Shown: positions 7,374 to 16,935 of the stretch, piece after piece
How positions within the stretch are numbered: the stretch's first letter is position 1
Layout of the letters: every line of letters starts with the position of its first letter
Origin: UBA2357 sp002344625
GTDB taxonomy: Bacteria > Pseudomonadota > Gammaproteobacteria > Burkholderiales > Rhodocyclaceae
Direction: 5' to 3'
Length of the DNA: 64,000 bases
Assembly (NCBI GenBank): GCA_937995335.1
Contig: CALKIH010000018.1
Coordinates: 58,519-122,518, forward strand
Position numbers and translations under genes: made by a program
Notes under the pieces: generated by a model
What the model was told of the DNA's origin: nothing
Databases searched by the model: none
The model's input: the letters and a program-made list of their open reading frames with translations, nothing else

Positions 7374-9683
7374 TCAGAACACGGTACCGAGCTGGAACTG
7401 GAAGACTTGGGTCTCGTCATCGTCTTCCTTCTTGATCGGATAGCCGAGGCTGAACTTCAGCGGGCCGATCGGCGAACTCCACGCGAAACCAAGGCCCGTA
7501 CTGTACCTCAAGTCACCCAGGTCGACCGTGTCTTCCTCCTGCCAGACCGAACCGGCATCGAGAAACACCGAAACCCTCAACGACCGATCAAGCCCCGAAC
7601 CCGGCATCGGGAAGAAGTACTCGGCATTGCCCACGATTCTGCGCGTGCCGCCAAGCGCATCGCCATCGGCCGTCTTCGGGCCGATGCCGCTCTGATCGAA
7701 ACCACGTACCGTACCGATGCCACCGACGTAGAAGTTCTTGTAGAAGGGCATCGGCTTGCCACCGTAGCCGTCGGCCCATCCAAGATCGGCATTCAGCATC
7801 AAGGCGTCATGGCGCCCGATCGGGAACCAGTGCTGGTACTGGTAGTTCAACTTCACGTACTGCAGGTCGCCGACCGGCACCGCGCCTTCGAAGAAGAGGC
7901 GCTGGTAGACGCCCGCACGCGGATAAATGAAGCTGTCGCGCCCGTCCTTCTGCCAGCCGGCCGACGCAAGCAGGCTATCGACCGTCACCTCGCCGATGCC
8001 GCTGGGATCGCTACAACCGAACTCGATGCAGAACTCCTTGTACTGGATGGGGCTTTCCTCGTACGTGGTGATCTCCGTCCGATCGGCGGTCAAACCGAAA
8101 TTGATCGTATCCTCCTCGCCGATCGGATAGCCCAGGCGAATCCCGGCGCCGGTCGATTGGGTCCGGTAGCGTGCGATCGTCGTCGTTTCGGAGGGATCGA
8201 GCGTGCGGTGGTAGAGATCGTAACCAAGGCTCACGCCATCTACCGTGAAATACGGATTGGTGTACGAAAGCGACAGCGTGCGGTTCGCCTTGCTGGTGTT
8301 GATGCCCAAGGACAGTGCGTTGCCACTGCCAAAAAGGTTTTGTTGCGAAATCGATGCCGACAGCGTCAGCTTCTCCGCACTCGAGAAACCGGCCCCGAGC
8401 GACAGATTGCCGGTCGGGCGTTCCTTGACGTTGAAATTGACGTCGACCTGGTCGGTCGTGCCTGGCACGGCAGGTGTTTCGACGCTCACCTCGTCGAAGT
8501 AGCCCAGCCGGTCGATCCGGGTCCTGGAGCGGTTGATCTTCGCCGCGTCGTACCACTCGCCTTCCATCTGGCGCATCTCGCGCCGGATCACTTCGTCGCG
8601 GGTACGCGTATTGCCGCCGATGTTGATCTGATCGACATAGACCCGGCGACCCGGATCGACGAAGATCGTGAAGGCGACCTCGTTTTTCTCCTTGTCGAGC
8701 TCGGGTGCGGCATTCACGTTGGCAAAGGCATAACCCTCGTTGCCGAGGCGATCGACGACTGCCTTGGTCGTCTCGGTAAGATCCGAGCGCGAGAAAACCT
8801 GCCCCGGGACGATCTTCACCAGCTTCAGGTACTCCTCTTCCGGGAGGATCAGATCGCCGGCGAAGCGCACCGCCGACACCGTGTACATCTCGCCCTCGGT
8901 GATGCTCAGGGTGATGAAGATGTCCTGCTTGTCGGGCGTGATCGAAACCTGGGTCGAATCGATGTTGAAGTCGATGTAGCCACGGTCGAGATAGAAGGAG
9001 CGCAGGTTCTCCATGTCTGCCGAGAGCTTCTGGCGCGAGTACTGGTCGTTCTTGGTATACCAGGTCAGCCATCCTGGCGTGGTCAGTTGAAAGATCTCGA
9101 GCAGTTCGTCATCCTTGAACGCTTCGTTTCCGACGATCTTGATCTCGCGAATCTTTGCGACCGCTCCTTCTTCGACCGCGAAGTTGATACCCACCCGGTT
9201 GCGCTCGAGCGGCGTCACGGTGGTCGTGATCTGCGCTGCGTACTTGCCACGACTGAGATACTGGCGCTTGAGCTCCTGCTCCGCACGCTCGAGGAGCGAT
9301 CGATCGAAGATCTGCGCTTCGGACAGACCGACATCGCGCAGACCGGCCTTGAGCGCATCCTTGTCGAACTCCTTGACGCCGACGAAGGTGATGTCGGCGA
9401 TGGCCGGGCGCTCATCGACCAGTACGACGATCACGTCATTCTCGACTTCGATTCGCACGTCGCTGAAGAACCCCGTCGCGAACAGGCCGCGGATCGCATC
9501 CGCAGCCTTGGGTTCGGAGAACGTTTCGCCGACACGTACCGGCAGGTAGCTGAACACGGTACCGGCTTCGGTACGCTGTATGCCCTCGACCCGGATGTCC
9601 TTGACCACGAAAGGCTCGAAGGCGTGGCTGGGGATCACAACAAAAAGGGCTGTCACCAGCCCGGTCAGGAGTTTCAGTTTCAT
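7374..9683 (-). CDS. bamA: Outer-membrane protein assembly factor BamA
   Basis: Core of the BAM complex that inserts beta-barrels into the outer membrane. The 769 residues have a signal peptide (about 1-21, MKLKLLTGLVTALFVVIPSHA). Five POTRA domains follow (starting FVVKDIRVEGIQRTEAGTVF), then a 16-strand barrel from about residue 420. The conserved loop-6 motif VRGFDQSGIGP is present and the C-terminus ends in aromatic Phe (QLGTVF), the barrel signal. It lies 6 bp from rseP. Confidence 0.97.
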   Translation of the reverse strand: MKLKLLTGLVTALFVVIPSHAFEPFVVKDIRVEGIQRTEAGTVFSYLPVRVGETFSEPKAADAIRGLFATGFFSDVRIEVENDVIVVLVDERPAIADITFVGVKEFDKDALKAGLRDVGLSEAQIFDRSLLERAEQELKRQYLSRGKYAAQITTTVTPLERNRVGINFAVEEGAVAKIREIKIVGNEAFKDDELLEIFQLTTPGWLTWYTKNDQYSRQKLSADMENLRSFYLDRGYIDFNIDSTQVSITPDKQDIFITLSITEGEMYTVSAVRFAGDLILPEEEYLKLVKIVPGQVFSRSDLTETTKAVVDRLGNEGYAFANVNAAPELDKEKNEVAFTIFVDPGRRVYVDQINIGGNTRTRDEVIRREMRQMEGEWYDAAKINRSRTRIDRLGYFDEVSVETPAVPGTTDQVDVNFNVKERPTGNLSLGAGFSSAEKLTLSASISQQNLFGSGNALSLGINTSKANRTLSLSYTNPYFTVDGVSLGYDLYHRTLDPSETTTIARYRTQSTGAGIRLGYPIGEEDTINFGLTADRTEITTYEESPIQYKEFCIEFGCSDPSGIGEVTVDSLLASAGWQKDGRDSFIYPRAGVYQRLFFEGAVPVGDLQYVKLNYQYQHWFPIGRHDALMLNADLGWADGYGGKPMPFYKNFYVGGIGTVRGFDQSGIGPKTADGDALGGTRRIVGNAEYFFPMPGSGLDRSLRVSVFLDAGSVWQEEDTVDLGDLRYSTGLGFAWSSPIGPLKFSLGYPIKKEDDDETQVFQFQLGTVF

Positions 9684-9689
9684 CCAGGT

Positions 9690-11054
9690 TCAGCCAGAAA
9701 AAAGTCGTGTGAGGTCGTTGTAGAAAGCGAATGCCATCAACATCGCGAGGGCAACCAGCCCGATTTGCTGCCCAATCTCCATGACACGCTCGGGAACCGG
9801 TCCACCCTTGATGATTTCAATCGTATAATACAGTAAATGCCCGCCGTCCAGAACCGGAATGGGCAGCAGGTTCAAGACCCCGAGGCTGATGCTGATCAGG
9901 GCGACGAACCCAAGATAGTGGGTCCATCCCAGCTTGGCAGACTGGCCTGCATAGTCGGCGATGGTCACCGGTCCGGACAGATTCTTCCATGAAACGTCGC
10001 CGGTAATCATCCGTCCGATCATCTTCAGACTGAGCACGCTGGTATCCCAGGTTTTCGCCACCGCCTTGCTCAGGCTCTCGCCGATTCCGTAGCGCACGGT
10101 GGTAAACAGCTCGGCCCGTCCCTCGGTCGGCTCGGCCACCGCAATGCCGATTCGTCCGACCCGCTGGCCTGCCTCGACCGCCTCGTCGGGTGTCAGCGTG
10201 AAGTGCATGCGACGGCCGTCGCGAATGACCTCGACGTCGATTGCCACCCCAGCACGCGTGCGCACCCGCTCCACGAGTTCGGCCCATGAATCGAGCGGTG
10301 CGCCGGCGAGACTCACGAAGCGGTCGCCGGACAGCAGGCCTGCGCGCTCCGCCGGACTACCGGACATCACTTGGCCGACGATCGGCACGATGAGCGGGCG
10401 CCATGGACGCAGGCCAATGCGCGCGATCGGATCGGCTTCGCCGTCATCGATCTTGATGCCACTCAGGTCGAGCATGCGAAATGCCTCGACGCCTTCAGCC
10501 GTACGCACGTTCAGCACCACCTGGCGCTGATCGAGTGCGTGGCGCAAGAGCGCCCAGCGCAGTTCGCCCCAGCTACGCACGGCCTCGTTATCGACCCGAA
10601 CCACCAGGTCGCCATCCCGCACACCGGCCAGTGCCGCAATGCTCTGCGGCTCGATCACGGCAAGACGCGGCTTGAGTTCCTCGGTACCGGTCGCGAACAG
10701 CCCCCAGTAGATCACGATCGCCAGCAACAGATTGGCGAGCGGGCCGGCGGCAACGATGGCGAAGCGGCGCCCCACCGGCTGACGATTGAACGCGCGGTCG
10801 AGATCCTCGGGCGCAACCGGCCCCTCGCGCTCGTCCAGCATCTTGACGTAGCCCCCCAGCGGGAATGCAGCCAGCACCCACTCCGTGCGATCCTTGCCGC
10901 GCACCCACTTGGCCAGCGGCCTACCGAATCCCACCGAAAAACGCAACACTTTCACGCCGCACCAGCGCGCCACCGCGTAATGGCCGTACTCATGAAAGAA
11001 AATCAGCGCGCCAAGCGCCAGAACGAAGGGAATCACATATTCGAACAGATTCAT
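9690..11054 (-). CDS. rseP: Site-2 protease RseP
   Basis: Inner-membrane zinc metalloprotease that cuts anti-sigma factor transmembrane segments in the envelope stress response. The 454 residues show the active-site HEYGH at 21-25 in the first membrane helix and PDZ domains in the periplasmic part. The second metal-binding motif NLLPIPVLDGGH lies at about 395-406. The start at ATG 11054 overlaps the dxr stop (ATGA); a longer frame upstream is dxr read out of frame. Its position next to bamA fits control of outer-membrane assembly. Confidence 0.96.
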   Translation of the reverse strand: MNLFEYVIPFVLALGALIFFHEYGHYAVARWCGVKVLRFSVGFGRPLAKWVRGKDRTEWVLAAFPLGGYVKMLDEREGPVAPEDLDRAFNRQPVGRRFAIVAAGPLANLLLAIVIYWGLFATGTEELKPRLAVIEPQSIAALAGVRDGDLVVRVDNEAVRSWGELRWALLRHALDQRQVVLNVRTAEGVEAFRMLDLSGIKIDDGEADPIARIGLRPWRPLIVPIVGQVMSGSPAERAGLLSGDRFVSLAGAPLDSWAELVERVRTRAGVAIDVEVIRDGRRMHFTLTPDEAVEAGQRVGRIGIAVAEPTEGRAELFTTVRYGIGESLSKAVAKTWDTSVLSLKMIGRMITGDVSWKNLSGPVTIADYAGQSAKLGWTHYLGFVALISISLGVLNLLPIPVLDGGHLLYYTIEIIKGGPVPERVMEIGQQIGLVALAMLMAFAFYNDLTRLFSG

Positions 11055-12244
11055 GAATGCCGTCTTGCCTCGATTTGCGTATGCGCGATCGCCCGTGCCC
11101 GCTGGTCGGTCTCGATCACGGCTTCGATCGATTCGACCGAGAGGCCATCCGCTCGTTCCAGCGTCGCCGAAATGACCTCGGCGATGCGGGTATAAGCCAG
11201 CCGCCCGGCGAGAAACGCGGCGACGGCCTCTTCGTTGGCCGCATTCATGACCGCCGCCGCCCCGCCGCCCTGGCGCAGCGCCGCGTACGCAAGCCCGAGA
11301 CAGGGGAAACGCTGCAGATCGGGCCGCTCGAACGTCAACTTCGAAATTTCGAACAGGTCGAGCGATGCGACGCCGCCATCGATACGCTCGGGAAACGCGA
11401 GCGCATGTGCGATCGGGGTGCGCATGTCGGGGTTTCCGAGTTGCGCGATGACCGACCCATCCACATACTCGACCATCGAGTGGATCACGCTCTGCGGATG
11501 GATCACCACGTCGATCCGATCGGGTGGCGCATCGAAAAGCCAGCGCGCCTCGATAAGCTCGAGCCCCTTGTTCATCATGGTCGCGGAATCGACCGAGATC
11601 TTGCGTCCCATCACCCAGTTGGGATGGGCGCAGGCCTGGTCGGGCGTGACCGCGGCCAAGCTTTCCAGCGGTGCAAGCCGGAACGGTCCGCCCGACGCCG
11701 TCAACAGAATGCGGCGGACTCCGGCCCGGTCGAGACTCCCGCCGTAACCCGCCGGAAGGCACTGGAATACCGCGTTGTGCTCGCTGTCGATCGGAAGCAA
11801 TTGCGCCCCGCCCGTGCGCACCGCGTCCATGAACAACGCCCCCGAAAGCACGAGCGCTTCCTTGTTCGCCAGCAACACCTGCTTTCCGGCCTGTGCCGCG
11901 GCGATCGTCGGCAGCAAGCCCGCCGCGCCGACGATCGCCGCCATGACCGCGTCGACCTCGGGATCGCGCGCCACCTCGACCAATGCCTGAACGCCGTGAA
12001 GCACCTCGGTCCGACACCCTCGAGCCTTGAGCGCATCGCTCAAACCACGTGCCGCCGAGGCATCGCCCACGACCGCGAACCGCGGCGCAAAAAGCAGACA
12101 CTGGGAGAGCAAACGATCGACCTGCGTACGCGCAGTCAACGCGAAAACGCGGTATCGGTCGGGGTGGCGCCCGATCACATCGAGCGTGCTCATGCCGATC
12201 GACCCCGTCGCGCCCAACACCGTTACGTTGCGAACAGTCTTCAT
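11051..12244 (-). CDS. dxr: 1-deoxy-D-xylulose 5-phosphate reductoisomerase
   Basis: Second step of the MEP isoprenoid pathway (DXP to MEP with NADPH). The protein (397 aa) opens with MKTVRNVTVLGATGSIGMST, the nucleotide-binding loop. It has the substrate and metal motifs PIDSEHNAVFQ, TASGGPF and HPNWVMGRKISVDSATMMNKGLE. ATG 12244 is chosen because the longer frame begins with a TTG inside cdsA. This enzyme feeds uppS and hpnCDE in the same window. Confidence 0.97.
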   Translation of the reverse strand: MKTVRNVTVLGATGSIGMSTLDVIGRHPDRYRVFALTARTQVDRLLSQCLLFAPRFAVVGDASAARGLSDALKARGCRTEVLHGVQALVEVARDPEVDAVMAAIVGAAGLLPTIAAAQAGKQVLLANKEALVLSGALFMDAVRTGGAQLLPIDSEHNAVFQCLPAGYGGSLDRAGVRRILLTASGGPFRLAPLESLAAVTPDQACAHPNWVMGRKISVDSATMMNKGLELIEARWLFDAPPDRIDVVIHPQSVIHSMVEYVDGSVIAQLGNPDMRTPIAHALAFPERIDGGVASLDLFEISKLTFERPDLQRFPCLGLAYAALRQGGGAAAVMNAANEEAVAAFLAGRLAYTRIAEVISATLERADGLSVESIEAVIETDQRARAIAHTQIEARRHS

Positions 12245-12258
12245 GCCCTTGCCCGTAG

Positions 12259-13080
12259 TCAGACCCAAAGCGCTACCAAACCCACGAGCGGAAGGGTCGA
12301 AGTGAGACTGTCGATCCGGTCGAGCACGCCACCGTGCCCCGGCAGGATCGCACCACTGTCCTTGACGCCCGCCTGACGTTTCATCAGTGACTCGAACAGA
12401 TCACCGACGATGCTGATCGCCGTGAGCATCAGCAGCAGAACGATTCCGATGACCCAACGCCCCGCGCCCTCGGGACCATGCCCGGAAAAAACCGCCACCG
12501 CCAGACCGAACACGACCACGGCCGCCACGGCCCCGGCCGCACCTTCCCAGGTCTTGCCGGGACTGATCGCCGGCGCGAGCTTGTGCCGTCCGAACGCCCG
12601 GCCGGTGAAATAGGCCGCGATATCCGCGATCCAGACGAGCGACATTGCGAACAAGAGCAACATCGGACTGATCTGGCGAAGATGCGCCAGCGCCAGCGCG
12701 GGCGGCAGGATTACGACGACACCCAGTGCCAGTGCCGCCAGCGGCGACCCGAGCGACCAGCGGTGGCGCAGCCACAACGGCGCCAGGCCGAGCCAGAAAG
12801 CGGCACTCGCGCAATAGGCGACGACGAGCACGATCGACGTCGGAGGCCCAGAATGCGCCAAGCCTGCGACGCCCCCCAAGCCGGTACAGGCGACGGCGAC
12901 GAATAGCGCGAACAGGCCGCGCGGTGCCGGCGCCAGCCGCGCCAGCCCGCCCCACTCCCACGCGGCGAGCCCGCCCACCAGCGACGTCAGGAGCAGCCAC
13001 CCTGCGGGCGGCAGCCACAACAGCGCAGCGAGAAAAAAGCACAGAAGAAGTACCGCGGTGATGACCCGTTGTTTAAGCAT
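12259..13080 (-). CDS. cdsA: Phosphatidate cytidylyltransferase
   Basis: Makes CDP-diacylglycerol from phosphatidic acid and CTP at the inner membrane. It has about eight hydrophobic helices over roughly 273 residues. The C-terminal signature is clear: SIVGDLFESLMKRQAGVKDSG…LPGHGGVLDRIDS. The start is MLKQRVITAVL at 13080, overlapping the uppS stop by 8 bp; an in-frame ATG six bases upstream is equally possible. Confidence 0.95.
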   Translation of the reverse strand: MLKQRVITAVLLLCFFLAALLWLPPAGWLLLTSLVGGLAAWEWGGLARLAPAPRGLFALFVAVACTGLGGVAGLAHSGPPTSIVLVVAYCASAAFWLGLAPLWLRHRWSLGSPLAALALGVVVILPPALALAHLRQISPMLLLFAMSLVWIADIAAYFTGRAFGRHKLAPAISPGKTWEGAAGAVAAVVVFGLAVAVFSGHGPEGAGRWVIGIVLLLMLTAISIVGDLFESLMKRQAGVKDSGAILPGHGGVLDRIDSLTSTLPLVGLVALWV

Positions 13081-13894
13081 GGTCATCGGCAGCGGGCGTT
13101 TGCCCGCCGGGGCCCGTCATGCCGTCCCCACGCGCCGGGTTGGTCCGCAATTGTTCGCTGGTTCGGCCAAAACGACGCTCGCGCGAACGATAGGACTCGA
13201 ACGCCGACTCCAGCGAGGCCTCGTCGAAATCGGGCCACAAGGTATCGGTGAAATAGAGCTCCGTGTAGGCAAGCTGCCACAGCAAGAAGTTGCTGATGCG
13301 TTTCTCGCCGCCGGTGCGGATGAACAGATCCGGCTCGGGCGCGTAACTCATCGCAAGCTCGGCCGCCAGATCTTCATCGGTGAACTCGGTACCGCGGTCG
13401 GCATGCTTGGCCAGCATCCGCTTCATCGCGGTGAGAATGTCCCAGCGCCCGCCATAGTTGGCTGCGACCGTCAGCGTCATGCGCTGATTGCCCTCGGTGC
13501 GCCGCTCGGACTGCTGGATCAGATCGGCCAGCTTGGGCTCGAACCGCGACAGATCGCCGATCACCTTGAAACGGATATCGTTGTCGTTGAGGCGGTCGAC
13601 TTCCCGCTGCAGCGACTTGATGAATAGCTGCATCAGAAACGAGACTTCCTCGGCCGGCCGACGCCAGTTCTCCGAGCTGAATGCGAACAGGGTCAGGTGC
13701 GTCACGCCCCGGTTCATGCACTCGCGAATGACGGTCCGCACCGATTCCACGCCGCGGCGATGCCCCGCCACCCGCGGTAGAAAGCGCTTTCGCGCCCAGC
13801 GCCCATTACCATCCATGATGATCGCGACATGCTTGGGCACGTTATCGACCACCGGAATGTCGCGCGTCGTGCTAGTAAACGGATGCGCCGCCAT
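13073..13894 (-). CDS. uppS: Undecaprenyl diphosphate synthase (cis-prenyltransferase)
   Basis: Extends farnesyl diphosphate with isopentenyl diphosphate to the C55 lipid carrier of cell-wall synthesis. The signature HVAIIMDGNGRWARKR is near residue 24, with the catalytic Asp. Downstream are FAFSSENWRRP and the C-terminal RTGGEKRISNFLLWQLAYTE block. The length of 273 is slightly longer than common because of an N-terminal and a C-terminal tail (GGQTPAADDHA). Confidence 0.97.
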   Translation of the reverse strand: MAAHPFTSTTRDIPVVDNVPKHVAIIMDGNGRWARKRFLPRVAGHRRGVESVRTVIRECMNRGVTHLTLFAFSSENWRRPAEEVSFLMQLFIKSLQREVDRLNDNDIRFKVIGDLSRFEPKLADLIQQSERRTEGNQRMTLTVAANYGGRWDILTAMKRMLAKHADRGTEFTDEDLAAELAMSYAPEPDLFIRTGGEKRISNFLLWQLAYTELYFTDTLWPDFDEASLESAFESYRSRERRFGRTSEQLRTNPARGDGMTGPGGQTPAADDHA

Positions 13895-13936
13895 GGACAG
13901 CCCCCTGCGCCTGAATATCGAATCCGATCCAGCGGA

Positions 13937-14494
13937 TCAAATCTGCATCAGTTCCTGCTCTTTTTCAGCAAGCAACTTGTCGATTTCAGCCACATAGCGG
14001 TCGGTCAGCTTCTGGACGATTTCCTGGCCGCGACGCTCGTCGTCCTCGGAGATGCTCTTGTCCTTGACCGAATCCTTGAGATGTTGATTGGCATCGCGCC
14101 GAAGATTGCGCACCGCGACCTTCGCGCCTTCACCTTCGTGTCGCACGACCTTGGTCAGGTCGCGACGCCGCTCTTCGGTCAGCGGCGGCATCGGAACGCG
14201 GATGATGTCGCCCTGGTTCGAGGGATTCAGACCGAGGTCACAATCGCGGATCGCCTTTTCGACCTTCGAAACCATCGGTTTTTCCCAGGGCTGCACACCC
14301 AGGGTGCGTGAATCGATCAAGGTGATGTTTGCGACCGTATTCACCGGAACCATGCTGCCGTAGTACTCGACCGTCACGTGATCGAGCAGGCCGGTGTGCG
14401 CCCGACCGGTGCGCACCTTGGCGAGATCCGCCTTGAGCGCATCCAGAGATTTTTGCATCTTCTGCTCGGTCGTCTTGCTAAGTTCGGAAATCAT
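13937..14494 (-). CDS. frr: Ribosome recycling factor
   Basis: Splits post-termination ribosomes together with EF-G. The 185-residue protein starts MISELSKTTEQKMQKSLDAL and contains KVRTGRAHTGLLDHV and the helical C-terminal part. The second of two adjacent ATGs (14494) is taken as the start because TGAGGA then sits 7 nt before it and the length is exactly the family norm. It lies between pyrH and uppS. Confidence 0.97.
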   Translation of the reverse strand: MISELSKTTEQKMQKSLDALKADLAKVRTGRAHTGLLDHVTVEYYGSMVPVNTVANITLIDSRTLGVQPWEKPMVSKVEKAIRDCDLGLNPSNQGDIIRVPMPPLTEERRRDLTKVVRHEGEGAKVAVRNLRRDANQHLKDSVKDKSISEDDERRGQEIVQKLTDRYVAEIDKLLAEKEQELMQI

Positions 14495-14504
14495 CATCGA
14501 ATCC

Positions 14505-15224
14505 TCAGGAATGGACCAGCGTGCCTTCATCTTCGCCCATCACCACGCGCTTGAGCGCGCCGGGCTTGAAGATCGAAAAAACATTGATCGGCAGTTTCTG
14601 GTCGCGACACAAGGCAAACGCAGTGGCGTCGAGCACCGCCAGGTTGCGACCGATGGCCTCGTCGAAACTGATCCGGTGATAGCGCTGCGCGGTCGGATCC
14701 TTCTTGGGATCGGCCGTATACACGCCATCGACCTTGGTCGCCTTGAGCACGATCTGCACCCCCATCTCCGAACCACGCAGCGCCGCCGCGGTATCGGTGG
14801 TGAAGAACGGATTGCCCGTACCGGCTGCAAACACGACCACGCGCCCTTCTTCCATATGGCGCATCGCACGCCCGCGGATATAAGGCTCGACGACCTGGTC
14901 GATGCGCAGCGCCGACTGCACCCGCGCCTCGAGGCCTGCCCGCCTCATCGCGTCGGCCAGCGCCATCGCGTTCATTACCGTGGCAAGCATGCCCATGTAA
15001 TCGGCGGTCGCCCGATCCATGCCGGACGACGCGCCCTTCATGCCGCGAAAGATGTTGCCGCCACCGATCACCACACCGATCTGGACGCCCAGCCGGGAGA
15101 CTTCGGAAATTTCACTGACGATACGATCGACCACCTCCTCGTTGATTCCGTAGGCGTCGTCTCCCATCAATGCTTCGCCCGACAGCTTGAGCATGATGCG
15201 GGTATAGGCAGCGGCGACAGTCAT
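14505..15224 (-). CDS. pyrH: UMP kinase
   Basis: Phosphorylates UMP to UDP in pyrimidine synthesis. A 239-residue amino-acid-kinase fold with RIMLKLSGEAL at the start, IGVVIGGGNIFRG, the acceptor segment DRATADYMGMLATVMNA and the TGNPFFTTDTAAALR loop. It is in the usual tsf-pyrH-frr order and 11 bp from tsf. Confidence 0.97.
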   Translation of the reverse strand: MTVAAAYTRIMLKLSGEALMGDDAYGINEEVVDRIVSEISEVSRLGVQIGVVIGGGNIFRGMKGASSGMDRATADYMGMLATVMNAMALADAMRRAGLEARVQSALRIDQVVEPYIRGRAMRHMEEGRVVVFAAGTGNPFFTTDTAAALRGSEMGVQIVLKATKVDGVYTADPKKDPTAQRYHRISFDEAIGRNLAVLDATAFALCRDQKLPINVFSIFKPGALKRVVMGEDEGTLVHS

Positions 15225-15235
15225 CGCGTTCGTCC

Positions 15236-16123
15236 TTACTTCTGGGCCGCAGCCGCCTGGGCGGCTACTTCGGCGGCGAAGTCGTTCACCTTCTTCTCGA
15301 TGCCCTCGCCCACCACGTAGAGCACGAAACCGGCCACCGAAGCGGAACGCGCCTTCAGCAAAGCTTCGACGGTCTGCTTGTCGTCCTTCACGAACGGTTG
15401 CCCCAGCAGGGTGACTTCCTTCAGGAACTTCTGGACCGTGCCTTCGGCGATCTTCTCGAGCATCGCCTCGGGCTTGCCCGCTTCGCGCGCCTTTTCGATC
15501 GCGATACGCCGTTCGGCATCGATCAGATCGGCCGAGACGCCGCTGGCATCGAGGCTCTTGGGCTTGGAGGCCGCGATATGCATCGCCAGATCCTTGCCCA
15601 GCGCTTCGTCGCCACCGACCACGTCGATCAGCACACCGATCTTGGAGCCGGCATGAATGTAGCTGGCGACACCACCCTTGGCCTCGATGCGGGTGAAGCG
15701 GCGCAGCGTGATGTTCTCGCCGATCTTGCCGACCAGCGCGGTACGAACCGCGTCAACCGTCTGGCCATCGAGTTCGAGCGCCGACAACGCCGAGACGTCG
15801 GCCGGATTCTGCTTCGCGACCATTTCGGCCAGCGCCGCGGTCAGTGCCAGGAAATCGTCGTTCTTGGCGACGAAGTCGGTTTCGCAATTGACCTCGATCA
15901 TCGCGGCCAACTTGCCGTCGGCCGACAAATAGGTGCCGACGACGCCTTCGGCCGCGATCCGCGATGCTGCCTTGCTGGCCTTGCTGCCCAGCTTGACACG
16001 CAGGATTTCCTCGGCCTTGGCCAGGTCGCCCGCCGCCTCGGTCAGCGCTTTCTTGCATTCCATCATCGGCGCATCGGTCTTCTCGCGCAGTTCCTTGACC
16101 ATGCTTGCGGTAATTTCCGCCAT
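15236..16123 (-). CDS. tsf: Translation elongation factor Ts
   Basis: Guanine nucleotide exchange factor for EF-Tu. It has 295 residues with the family signature at the N-terminal UBA-like domain (VKELREKTDAPMMECKKAL) and the core motif MIEVNCETDFVAKNDDF. A CAGGAG Shine-Dalgarno precedes ATG 16123. It is co-transcribed with rpsB, 56 bp apart. Confidence 0.97.
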   Translation of the reverse strand: MAEITASMVKELREKTDAPMMECKKALTEAAGDLAKAEEILRVKLGSKASKAASRIAAEGVVGTYLSADGKLAAMIEVNCETDFVAKNDDFLALTAALAEMVAKQNPADVSALSALELDGQTVDAVRTALVGKIGENITLRRFTRIEAKGGVASYIHAGSKIGVLIDVVGGDEALGKDLAMHIAASKPKSLDASGVSADLIDAERRIAIEKAREAGKPEAMLEKIAEGTVQKFLKEVTLLGQPFVKDDKQTVEALLKARSASVAGFVLYVVGEGIEKKVNDFAAEVAAQAAAAQK

Positions 16124-16179
16124 GCTAACTCCTGAAAATCTTGGTTGATTCGAATCTGCTACCGTGCAGGACCGTTCGC

Positions 16180-16935
16180 TCAGGCCTGCTCGTCCGAGGA
16201 CTCTTCCTCGACTTCAACGAATTCGTCGGAACCGGCGGCGACGATCTCGTGCAACGCCAGGCTGCGGCCTTCGAGCACCGCATCGGCAACGCCGCGTGCA
16301 TACAGGCGGATCGCGCGCGAAGAATCGTCGTTGCCCGGGATCAGGTAATCCACGCCTTCCGGCGAATGGTTGGTATCGACGATCGCAACGACCGGAATCC
16401 CGAGCTTCTTGGCTTCGGTGATCGCGATCTTGTGGTAGCCGACATCGATCACGAACAACGCGTCGGGCAGACCGCCCATGTCCTTGATGCCGCCGATGCT
16501 CTTCTGCAGCTTCTCGAGTTCGCGCGTGGCCATCAGCGCTTCCTTCTTCGAGAGCCGCTCGAGCGAACCGTCCTCGGCCATGGTTTCCATTTCTTTCAGG
16601 CGCTTGATCGACTGCTTGACCGTCTTGAAGTTGGTCAGCATGCCACCGAGCCAGCGCTCATCCACGAACGGCATGCCGGCGCGGCGCGCCTCTTCGGCGA
16701 CGATCTCGCGCGCCTGACGCTTGGTGCCGACGAACAGCACGTTGCCGCGATTGGCTGAAAGCTTGCGCAGGTAGTCCATGGCTTCGGTGTACTTCGCCAT
16801 GGTCTTCTCGAGATTGATGATGTGGATCTTGTTGCGCTGGCCGAAAATGAACGGGGCCATGCGGGGATTCCAGAACCGGGTCTGGTGACCAAAGTGGACG
16901 CCCGCTTCGAGCATCTGACGCATCGTGACTGACAT
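16180..16935 (-). CDS. rpsB: 30S ribosomal protein S2
   Basis: Small-subunit protein of 251 residues beginning with MSVTMRQMLEAGVHFGHQTR. It includes the S2 signatures (RFWNPRMAPFIFGQRNKIHI and the later VVAIVDTNHSPEGVDYLIPG). The acidic C-terminal tail (EEESSDEQA) is common in betaproteobacteria. CGGAG precedes the ATG. It is the first gene of the long minus-strand run and is probably autoregulated through the leader described separately. Confidence 0.98.
   Translation of the reverse strand: MSVTMRQMLEAGVHFGHQTRFWNPRMAPFIFGQRNKIHIINLEKTMAKYTEAMDYLRKLSANRGNVLFVGTKRQAREIVAEEARRAGMPFVDERWLGGMLTNFKTVKQSIKRLKEMETMAEDGSLERLSKKEALMATRELEKLQKSIGGIKDMGGLPDALFVIDVGYHKIAITEAKKLGIPVVAIVDTNHSPEGVDYLIPGNDDSSRAIRLYARGVADAVLEGRSLALHEIVAAGSDEFVEVEEESSDEQA

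Noticed and set aside
7407..9836. 809-residue open frame on the plus strand antisense to bamA
   Set aside because: It is the high-GC shadow of bamA; composition is Arg/Asp-rich with no domain, and bamA on the other strand is unmistakable.
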